Source: Actinoplanes sichuanensis (GTDB lineage: Bacteria > Actinomycetota > Actinomycetes > Mycobacteriales > Micromonosporaceae). Taken from it: a DNA stretch of 64,000 nucleotides. The stretch spans positions 2,852,001 to 2,916,000 of the forward strand of contig NZ_AP028461.1 in NCBI RefSeq assembly GCF_033097365.1. The letters are read 5' to 3'. Position 1 is the stretch's first letter. Every line of letters starts with the position of its first letter. The notes under the pieces were generated by a model. That model was not told where the DNA came from, did no database searches, and saw nothing but the letters and a program-made list of their open reading frames with translations. This document shows, piece by piece, positions 8,034 to 13,802 of the stretch. Position numbers and translations under genes: made by a program.

Positions 8034-9239
8034 GTTCCGGTAGCTGCTGGTCACGGCCGTGATGAGGTCGTTTGAACGGCGGTCGGCGCGGCGGTTGGCG
8101 CGGGCGATGTTGGTTTCGCCGTTGATGCGGTGCCAGCCGATCGCGGTGTTACGCAGTGTCGCCATGACGGCGGGTCCGGTGCCGGTCCGGGCTTGATGAA
8201 GATCTTCACGGAACGTGACATCTCGGACGTTGTGGACCTGGTTCTCGATCAACCATTCCGATCTGGCCCACTTCTGCAGGTCAGCGGGCTGAGCGTCGGC
8301 AGCGGGAAGGGACGTGACCAGATAGGCGGTCTCCCGGCTGGTCTTGCCGCCGGTGGTGCGGGTCCGGGTGATCCGGACGGCTTGCCGGGCGTGCGGGAAC
8401 GCGATCCCGCCCGGGGTCTGCAGGGTGACGGCCTTGACCGTGCGGGTCTCCTTGCGGCCGTGACCACGCTCGCGGGTGCGGTCACCGACCGGGATCTGCG
8501 CCCAGGGAACGGCTTTGAGCTGGGCGTGGAGGGTGGGCTGGTTGCCTTTGGCCTGCAGTAGCAGGTGTGCGCCGCGGCGGGTGATCTGCTCGGCGTGGCC
8601 GGTCTGGGTGTGCAGGGCGTCGGCGACTATCAGCACCCCGGTAAGGCTGCCCAGCAGGTTCTCCACGGCGTCGAGCAGTGGTGTGAACGACGGGATCTCG
8701 TTGCTCTTCGTATCGACCGTGACCTGGGCGAGGACGATGCCGGTGCTGGTGTCCAGCGCGGACAGCAGATGCGTTTGACGGCCGTCGGGCAGACGGGCGC
8801 CGCGCAATGTCTTGCCGTCGACGGCGATCACGGTCCGGTAGCGGCGCGGCCGGGGAACGGCGAGCGGTGGTGTGCGGGTGCGGAGCCAGCCCGCCAGGAC
8901 GCTGCCGACCAGGGCATCGTCGAGCCGGGTCAATAGTCGCCATACCGTGGTGCCGGCAGGCAAGCCCCGGTCGAACCCGAGCCGTCGCTGGTCCGGCTCG
9001 TCCAGGTCGTACAGCCAGTCGGCGATCGCCGTGAACGAGGTGGCGCCGGCCAGGACGGCGCAGACCGCGACGGCGAGCAGCGCTGCCAGCGGATATCGCA
9101 CCCCGCGAGGATTCCGCGGGTCCGGGACCAGGCTCGCGGCGGCCAGGAGCCCGCCGTGTTCACCGTCGGTGACCGGCGGCGGTGGCGTGTCGATGCCAGG
9201 GGTTGTCACGGTCAGTACGCAGATCAGAGATGATGCCAT
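8025..9239 (-). CDS. ISAs1-family DDE transposase
   Basis: From the ATG at 9239 (MASSLICVL) the product is 404 residues, close to the family size. The N-terminal region has VPDPRNPRGVRYPLAALLAV and CAVLAGATSFTAIADW, typical of ISAs1 proteins. The catalytic acids appear in order in VIAVDGKTLRGA, VLIVADALHTQ and the signature WLIENQVHNVRDVTFREDLH. No frameshift or stop is present, so the enzyme should be active. An in-frame start at 9284 is also possible. Confidence 0.9.
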   Translation of the reverse strand: MASSLICVLTVTTPGIDTPPPPVTDGEHGGLLAAASLVPDPRNPRGVRYPLAALLAVAVCAVLAGATSFTAIADWLYDLDEPDQRRLGFDRGLPAGTTVWRLLTRLDDALVGSVLAGWLRTRTPPLAVPRPRRYRTVIAVDGKTLRGARLPDGRQTHLLSALDTSTGIVLAQVTVDTKSNEIPSFTPLLDAVENLLGSLTGVLIVADALHTQTGHAEQITRRGAHLLLQAKGNQPTLHAQLKAVPWAQIPVGDRTRERGHGRKETRTVKAVTLQTPGGIAFPHARQAVRITRTRTTGGKTSRETAYLVTSLPAADAQPADLQKWARSEWLIENQVHNVRDVTFREDLHQARTGTGPAVMATLRNTAIGWHRINGETNIARANRRADRRSNDLITAVTSSYRNMQ

Positions 9240-9373
9240 CGGCGGGTGGAGTCCTCGGTGGTCGTGCAGCGTCAAGAACTCCATGATCACCTTGAGGGCT
9301 TCACCCGCTCCATCCGCCTCCATATAGGCCGATCACTCGACATCATCCCAGCTCAGAGCGCCTGCCCGCGAGA

Positions 9374-9387
9374 ACGCAACGGCCCTG
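9374..9387 (-). repeat. right terminal inverted repeat of the ISAs1 element
   Basis: ACGCAACGGCCCTG on the plus strand, which read inward is CAGGGCCGTTGCGT. Confidence 0.9.
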
Positions 9388-9397
9388 GGGTTCCGTT
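9388..9397. repeat. target site duplication, right copy
   Basis: GGGTTCCGTT, identical to 8010-8019. Confidence 0.95.
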
Positions 9398-9574
9398 CCC
9401 GAGTCTGCCGCCATGGCCACGAGAGCTCTCGGTGAATTGAACAGTGACCTGATGAGCAACATTGTTTCGGCAGAGCTTGATGCTGTAGCGAAGGGCCTTG
9501 TGGTCCACGCGGGTGTTGCCGAGGTGAGCAACTTCCTTTCGCGTTACCGCATAATGAGAAACATTGAGGGGTAG
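9398..9574 (+). pseudogene. 3' remnant of the XRE-TPR regulator
   Basis: Joined after the left target copy, this encodes PESAAMATRALGELNSDL and then VSAELDAVAKGLVVHAGVAE, ending FLSRYRIMRNIEG and TAG at 9572-9574. The end is typical of XRE-TPR regulators. The frame is the one used by the 5' part. On its own it has an ATG at 9413 but no obvious ribosome site. The next gene starts 6 bases after its stop, so the two genes formed one transcription unit, and the insertion may now be polar on the acetyltransferase. Confidence 0.85.
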
Positions 9575-9580
9575 GTCGCA

Positions 9581-10120
9581 GTGGGTACTTCTGTTGAGCT
9601 TGAGATAGGCGCAAAAGATGAGACTTTGCGGGATAGAGATGACCTCATAGCCGTCTACCTCGACGCCTACGCCGACCGCCTCGACGATCCATTCCTCGCT
9701 CCGGAGCGACATTGGGACCGAATGCAAGGCTATGCATCTGCCAGTGGCTACGGACTCGTCGAAGCCAGAGTTGACGGGCAGATGATCGGATACGGGCTGG
9801 GCTATACACTTCCCGAAAACGCGAGATGGTGGCAGGGCCTGACGATTCCGGTCGAACCGTCACTACTTATAGAGGATGGTTCTCGCACCTTCGCCCTGAC
9901 CTACATGATGGTTAGGGTCGAGTTCCGACGGCGGGGTTATGCGAAGAAGATGCATGACGCTCTGCTGAGTAGCAGGAGCGAGAAGCGTGCGACGCTCCTG
10001 GTGCACCCGGCGAATGTAGCGGCTCGGAGTGCTTACTACTCCTGGGGTTGGTACAAGATCGGTGACTTGCAGCCTTTCAGCGACGCTCCAATTTACGAGG
10101 CACTTCTAAAAGACCTCTGA
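9581..10120 (+). CDS. GNAT-family N-acetyltransferase
   Basis: The 179-residue product carries the GNAT core: the beta4-motif A region reads LTYMMVRVEFRRRGYAKKMH, with the acetyl-CoA binding RRRGYA loop, followed by HPANVAARSAYYSWGWYKIG (motif B). The GTG start has GAGGGG upstream, overlapping the stop of the regulator remnant. It is coupled to the XRE-TPR regulator gene and so belonged to the same unit before the insertion. The substrate is unknown. Confidence 0.8.
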   Translation: MGTSVELEIGAKDETLRDRDDLIAVYLDAYADRLDDPFLAPERHWDRMQGYASASGYGLVEARVDGQMIGYGLGYTLPENARWWQGLTIPVEPSLLIEDGSRTFALTYMMVRVEFRRRGYAKKMHDALLSSRSEKRATLLVHPANVAARSAYYSWGWYKIGDLQPFSDAPIYEALLKDL

Positions 10121-10253
10121 TCTCCTCTCTGGAGAAACTGAGGCGATGAGGTCGAGCCTCGCCCCGCCGCGTCGATCCGCCATCCGTCGGCCAGGTGTGC
10201 CGATGCCAGCGCGGTGCTGAACGCCGGCGAAGCGACCGCCCGTCTTTCCCCGT

Positions 10254-10356
10254 GTGACGGAGTGCAGAAGTGACTGCTTCCCTACTTCCTGCTATAGAGA
10301 CGATTCCTCCTCCTATAGAGGTAATAAGGGAAACTCTCACTTCTGCACTTCGTCGC
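10254..10356. repeat. 103-bp imperfect palindrome with two CTATAGAG motifs in the loop
   Basis: The left arm (10254-10283) and right arm (10327-10356) match at 25 of 30 positions. The outer 20 bases, GTGACGGAGTGCAGAAGTGA, differ from the complementary arm at only two positions. The central 43 bases contain CTATAGAG twice on the plus strand, each resembling a -10 element. The local base composition is less GC-rich than the surroundings. It lies in a 340-base stretch with no gene. It could be a regulatory site, a plasmid/ICE control region or a replication-type element. Confidence 0.6.
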
Positions 10357-10460
10357 GCTGCTTTCGGGATTCCTCGCTCCCGTCTGAACGCCTCCGGCGC
10401 TCTCGGCCCACTTTCGCTCAGTCCTACCGAGGGTTCGGTTCCTGCCGATCGTCCGCCCGC

Positions 10461-10667
10461 TCAGAAATTCACTGACGGGAGATCGACCGCGTCCGCCTTC
10501 CCGGCGCGGTCGTGCCGCGTGATGTCCGCGGCGCTCAGGGTGCCCAGCAACCGCGGTGCGGCTCCCGGTGTGTCTGCGTTGTCGGCTGCCCGGACGGGCG
10601 CCGCCGGTGACATCGCCACGAGGACGGCCACCGCGGCCGTCCCGGCGAGGAATCTCAACCTTCGCAC
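10461..10667 (-). CDS. small secreted peptide, 68 residues
   Basis: The GTG at 10667 has AGGAGA at a proper distance. A Sec signal peptide is clear: basic VRRLRFL, hydrophobic core, then PAAPVRAADNA with a likely cut after ARA or VRA. The mature part is about 41 residues and ends AVDLPSVNF, with no cysteine. I recognise no family. Confidence 0.6.
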   Translation of the reverse strand: MRRLRFLAGTAAVAVLVAMSPAAPVRAADNADTPGAAPRLLGTLSAADITRHDRAGKADAVDLPSVNF

Positions 10668-10884
10668 GGTGTTTCTCCTGGGTTTGAGGTCGTGAGGACA
10701 GGTCTTGCCCAGGAGGGGAATCGACGCCAAAGCCTGGCCAGGCATGGTTGATCCGGATCGCCCCGCTTCCCCCGCCTTGGAGCGCATTCAAGCACATCGA
10801 TTTAAATCAGGTTGTCCCGTTCCCGGCGCACTTCACCATTCGCATCGCCGGCGCCGGATCACTCGGCGGTTCGACGGCGTGTCG

Positions 10885-11346
10885 TCAGCCGTCGACTGCG
10901 GCGGCCCGGATCGCCCGGAGCTGTTCGGTGCGGCGCTCGGCGCGGCGTCGTGAATAGGAGCCGAGGGCGGGGATGACGGCGGCCGGGGTGCCGTCCGGGC
11001 CGATCAGGACCGGTCCGTGAATGGCGGCCACCAACCGGTAGTCGATCACCGCACACTCGATCGACGCGACCGCCGACCACGGAAGGTACTCGTCGCGACT
11101 GTCGATCTGGCCCCGGATGTGAATGCCCTCGACGTCGAGGGTCGCCCCGAGCCGAACCGTCCGCCACATGCCGAAAAGGCTCGCGGGCACGAAGACCACG
11201 CCGAGGATGACGGTGAACCAGTCGCGCTCGGCGAATGCTCCACCGGCCAGATAGGTCACCCCGATCGCCCCGAAAAAGCCGATGATCAGAAGCAGAAGAA
11301 CAATCTGGCCGTACGGCCGAACGACCACCCGAGCCACGACGATCAT
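10885..11346 (-). CDS. PH-domain-like membrane protein
   Basis: Two hydrophobic segments at the N-terminus (IVLLLLIIGFFGAIGVTYLA and WFTVILGVVFVPASLFGMW) precede a short beta-rich domain with GIHIRGQIDSRDEYLPWSAV. This layout matches bacterial PH-like proteins of the Cfp6/bPH_6 type. The ATG at 11346 gives 153 residues; an upstream ATG at 11418 would overlap the neighbouring fragment. The ribosome site is weak for both. Confidence 0.6.
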   Translation of the reverse strand: MIVVARVVVRPYGQIVLLLLIIGFFGAIGVTYLAGGAFAERDWFTVILGVVFVPASLFGMWRTVRLGATLDVEGIHIRGQIDSRDEYLPWSAVASIECAVIDYRLVAAIHGPVLIGPDGTPAAVIPALGSYSRRRAERRTEQLRAIRAAAVDG

Positions 11347-11396
11347 GCTATCGGGCCCAGGCTCGTACCAGTCGAGAAACCGGCCACGGGCGCGCT

Positions 11397-11536
11397 CTAC
11401 GCGCCGAGCGGCTCCCATTCGGCGAGGTGGGTTTCGGCTGCGCCGTGGTTGGCGGTGATCTGCACCCGGTAGCGGGGTGGGCGGTGGCGTTCTTCACCAT
11501 CGAGACGCACGCCGCCCGATAGTCGAAGTTGCGCAC
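11397..11536 (-). pseudogene. C-terminal gene fragment, unknown family
   Basis: Two frames join into a protein-like end: MRNFDYRAACVSMVKNA (11536 to about 11486) then RPPRYRVQITANHGAAETHL and AEWEPLGA, ending in TAG at 11397-11399. The reading changes frame in between. This looks like the tail of a broken gene. I could not name the family. Confidence 0.4.
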
Positions 11537-11607
11537 CCCTTCTGGTAGGCGCCGCCGAACGGCAGTGGAAAGACCTCAGGCCATTGATCTTGGTGCAAGG
11601 GCCTGAA

Positions 11608-11642
11608 GAACCCCCCGAACGTCGCTGGGTTAGTCCGGGGGA
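11608..11642 (-). terminator. possible terminator after the DUF397 gene
   Basis: A C-run and a G-run (CCCCC...GGGGG) about 20 bases apart lie downstream of the DUF397 stop on the minus strand. The stem is short and there is no T-tract. Confidence 0.3.
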
Positions 11643-11665
11643 CCCTCGATCAGAGTACGGGGCTC

Positions 11666-11876
11666 TCAGGCGTTGAAGTCTCCGCGCTTGACGTCAGCGA
11701 GGAACGCGGACCACACGTCAGGAGCGAACGTCAGCGTCCCCCCCGTCACGGTCCTTCGAGTCTCGGACGGCAACGACGTCCGGCAGGTTGTCGGCTACTT
11801 CTACGCAGTCTCCGCCGTTCGAGCCGCTCCGGCGGCTCTTCCTGTAGACGGCCCCGGTCAAGTCATGGTCACTCAC
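11666..11876 (-). pseudogene. DUF397 protein gene, frameshifted in a G7 run
   Basis: The GTG overlaps the stop of the upstream XRE gene (GTGA). The first part reads VYRKSRRSGSNGGDCVEVAD and VVAVRDSKDRDGG, the classic DUF397 core. The minus-strand run of seven G (about 11738-11744) then throws the frame to an early stop at 11718. With six G the protein continues TLTFAPDVWSAFLADVKRG and ends DFNA with TGA at 11666, exactly like DUF397 proteins. DUF397 partners with DUF5753 XRE regulators as the presumed toxin in Scr1/Scr2-like pairs. The extra base could be a mutation, a sequencing error, or phase-variable slippage. Confidence 0.8.
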
Positions 11877-12787
11877 GGCGCACTCATCTCCCCTGTAAGA
11901 CTCTGAACCTTCACGTTGGATTCTCCCTCGCTCAGCGCCAGCGCTGACAGCGCGGCCCATCCCTGCTCGTACACGTCCAGCTCTTTCGGTCGGTCCAGGT
12001 ACAGGGCGCCCGTCAGGGATTCGCTGTAGACAGTGGGCGGTTCGCCCCGGTCGCCATTCATCGTCGGGAATTCAAGGATGGTGAAGGCGCCAGAGACGGA
12101 CGCCCGGTGCGGCCCGGCTGAGGTTGGCAGAATACGAACCGACACATGCGGTAGCTCGTTCGCCTTCAACAGGTGCCACATCTGTTGGTGCATCGCACCG
12201 GGCGTCTTGAGTTCGGCGCGTAGCGCCGATTCGGCAACGATGACTTCTAGCTGTGGAGGGTCGGGGAAATGACGGGACAGCAAGCCCTGACGCTCCCGGC
12301 GGATTTTGATCCGCCGCTCCAGTTCGGTCTCGGTGAGATCGGGTCCGTCGGCACGGAGAACGGCCTCCATGTAAGCCGGGCCTTGAAGTAGCCCGGGAAT
12401 CAAAGCCGGTTCATACTTTCGAATGCGACTGGCCGCAGCCTCAAGCCCGATATAGAGATCGAACCAATCCGGAACGGCCTCTCCGTAAGAGGCCCACCAG
12501 CCCTTACTTTTCGTTTCTCGGGCGAGACTTACTAGAGCCTCGGTCATCTCAGGGGTAGCGTCGTACAGCTCACAGAGCGCCTTTACATCGATGCCCCGTA
12601 CCGGCGACTCGCCTTTCTCGATCCGCCAGATCTTCTGTGTCGAGCACTCAAGATGCGCGGCGGCAGCCTCAATGGTGATCTTCCGGGGCTGTGCTCCCTC
12701 GCGGAGCGAGCGTAGGTACCGGCCGAGCTGTCGCCGGGGGACCGTGCTTCCAGCGCTGTCACCGTCCACTGGTGGCGCTCCTTCCAT
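11873..12787 (-). CDS. XRE regulator with DUF5753 (Scr1-like antitoxin/regulator)
   Basis: The 304-residue protein has an N-terminal HTH (RYLRSLREGAQPRKITIEAA, AHLECSTQKIWRIEKGE) and a long C-terminal DUF5753 domain with EALVSLARETKSKGWWASYG, YEPALIPGLLQGPAYMEAVL and MHQQMWHLLKANELPHVSVR. These regulators occur with DUF397 proteins in developmental or toxin-antitoxin-like pairs of actinomycetes. It overlaps the DUF397 gene by 4 bases, and the divergent neighbour is a CxxCG-PWPC protein. Starts at 12787 and 12835 are possible. Confidence 0.85.
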   Translation of the reverse strand: MEGAPPVDGDSAGSTVPRRQLGRYLRSLREGAQPRKITIEAAAAHLECSTQKIWRIEKGESPVRGIDVKALCELYDATPEMTEALVSLARETKSKGWWASYGEAVPDWFDLYIGLEAAASRIRKYEPALIPGLLQGPAYMEAVLRADGPDLTETELERRIKIRRERQGLLSRHFPDPPQLEVIVAESALRAELKTPGAMHQQMWHLLKANELPHVSVRILPTSAGPHRASVSGAFTILEFPTMNGDRGEPPTVYSESLTGALYLDRPKELDVYEQGWAALSALALSEGESNVKVQSLTGEMSAP

Positions 12788-12844
12788 GCCGTGACCCCGT
12801 GACGGCGGCCGTGGAATGTACGTGACCTCCCTCATGGAAGGTTT

Positions 12845-12897
12845 ACCGCGTGATCTAGAGGTTTTCTAGGTATCACCGCGTGTTTTCTACAGTGGAA
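12845..12897. promoter_or_regulatory. repeat-rich operator region of the XRE/DUF5753 gene
   Basis: A nested inverted repeat (GTGAT-CTAGA-ggttt-TCTAG-gt-ATCAC) sits between direct copies of ACCGCGTG or CACCGCGTG, each followed by a TTTTCTA motif. The patch is AT-rich and lies between divergent genes, so it is a likely autoregulatory site. Confidence 0.45.
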
Positions 12898-13062
12898 TAT
12901 TGCACCAATGAGTGGCGGCCGCACAGCATCGATCCAGACGTGGCGGCTGCTGTGGCATCTCCCCCGGTGGCCGTCACGTCCCTCAAGCGACGACGGTCGG
13001 TCAAAGGTTGGCCCCTCGGGTCGGCCGTCGTCATCAACTCAGTGACGACGGGAGGCGAAGGC

Positions 13063-13341
13063 ATGTCCTTCGAAGCGGTGACGACGGCTGGGCCGGCGGA
13101 TGCGGCGCAGAGTCCGGAGCACACTGCCTCTCGTCCCACCTGGGACTGTCGGGTGTGTGGTCAGCCATGGCCGTGCGCGCCGGCGAAGGTGGGCCTACTC
13201 GACGACTACAGCGCCTTCCCGTCGCTGCTGATGCTCTACCTCTCTTCCCAGATGCATGCCTGCTGGGAGGACTACGCGGCCCGTACCGGCGACGTCCCGC
13301 CCGACCTGGGCGAGCGGTTCCTGTCGTGGGCCAGGCGGTGA
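13063..13341 (+). CDS. small CxxCG-PWPC protein (copy 2)
   Basis: The 92-residue product contains WDCRVCGQPWPC followed by APAKVGLLDDYSAFPSLLML and ends in GERFLSWARR. It is clearly paralogous to the protein at 5872-6129. The ATG at 13063 has GGAGG 7 bases upstream. It is divergent from the XRE/DUF5753 gene. Such proteins are widespread near XRE regulators in actinomycetes and have no known role. Confidence 0.8.
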   Translation: MSFEAVTTAGPADAAQSPEHTASRPTWDCRVCGQPWPCAPAKVGLLDDYSAFPSLLMLYLSSQMHACWEDYAARTGDVPPDLGERFLSWARR

Positions 13342-13347
13342 ACGACG

Positions 13348-13704
13348 ATGACCACAGAGTCGGGGAACATGCTGCCGCGAGCGGTCCCTCCGGCACGCAT
13401 CGGGGAACGGCGATCGGCCGTGTGCGGCTGTGGCAGCCCGATCGTGACCAGCTGCTTCGGCTGGGTGCACGGGCAGAATCTGTGGGTGAGGTACGGCACT
13501 TGCCGGAACGCCGCTCCGAGGACCGGCGACCAGCGCGAACGCCAACCGGGCCGACCAGCGGGGATGCCGGTTGTTCCGCTGGTCCTCAATGATGACGGCA
13601 GTCGCGACAACCAAAAGCCGATCGATCGACCACGGCAGCGCGTACGCGACCACCGGCTGTTCCCCCTACCGGATGGCTACGTCGGCGATGTGCCGGAACG
13701 ATGA
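13348..13704 (+). CDS. possible CGCG-motif small protein, probably truncated
   Basis: An ATG 6 bases after the previous stop opens a frame whose first 50 residues look protein-like (MLPRAVPPARIGERRSAVCG, SCFGWVHGQNLWVRYGTC, with four cysteines). After about 13500 the sequence is occupied by a DUF2637 remnant on the other strand, so the C-terminal half is probably not native. Low confidence. Confidence 0.35.
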   Translation: MTTESGNMLPRAVPPARIGERRSAVCGCGSPIVTSCFGWVHGQNLWVRYGTCRNAAPRTGDQRERQPGRPAGMPVVPLVLNDDGSRDNQKPIDRPRQRVRDHRLFPLPDGYVGDVPER

Positions 13705-13755
13705 CGCGCGGGTTGTCAGTACAAACCCGCCGCAGATCCACACTGCCCCCCACAT
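13503..13755 (-). pseudogene. DUF2637 membrane protein remnant with an amber stop
   Basis: In one minus-strand frame the sequence reads MWGAVWICGGFVLTT then SSFRHIADVAIR, a TAG at 13666-13668, and GEQPVVAYALPWSIDRLLVV followed by NRHPRWSARLAFALVAG. This follows the DUF2637 pattern (SFxHIxDLAxRYG...ALPLSIDGL), in which the stop replaces the usual tyrosine. The reading ends abruptly near 13503. DUF2637 proteins are membrane proteins that often lie on mobile or conjugative elements. Confidence 0.6.
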
Positions 13756-13802
13756 GCTGTGCCTATCGCGTAGCGTGCCCGTTGATCGGGGGAAGGTGAA
13801 GC

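Larger units (their letters stand above)
6604..8043 (+). pseudogene. XRE-family regulator with C-terminal TPR-like domain, 5' part (interrupted by insertion sequence)
   Basis: Reading from the GTG at 6604 (AAGGGG 5 bases upstream), the first 150 residues hold an HTH with RVAFRYAHGWSQAAVATEW and LQTLGRLAQLYECSASQLL, typical of actinobacterial XRE regulators. This is followed by a long helical TPR-like region (ARSSFNEALSLARQVGDPHLEIHAL and similar). At 8020 the reading enters an ISAs1 element and stops after a few foreign residues (QGHCMFR). The native 3' end lies at 9398-9574. Without the insertion the product would be 530 residues; the truncated form lacks its last 58. It is divergent from the JmjC operon, and upstream of the GNAT gene, and was probably the local regulator. 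Confidence 0.85.
8020..9387 (-). mobile_element. complete ISAs1-family insertion sequence, 1368 bp
   Basis: The ends are imperfect inverted repeats: CAGGGTCATTGCAT at the left (8020-8033) and, read inward from the right, CAGGGCCGTTGCGT (9374-9387). They match at 11 of 14 positions, and all three differences are transitions. A perfect 10-bp duplication GGGTTCCGTT flanks the element, and target duplications of 8-10 bp are usual for this family. It carries one intact DDE transposase gene on the minus strand. Removal of the element plus one duplication restores the regulator frame exactly, so insertion is recent relative to gene decay. Confidence 0.95.

Noticed and set aside
8020..9574. A composite transposon or toxin-antitoxin unit around the ISAs1 element
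   Set aside because: There is only one element copy and both flanks are parts of one regulator gene.
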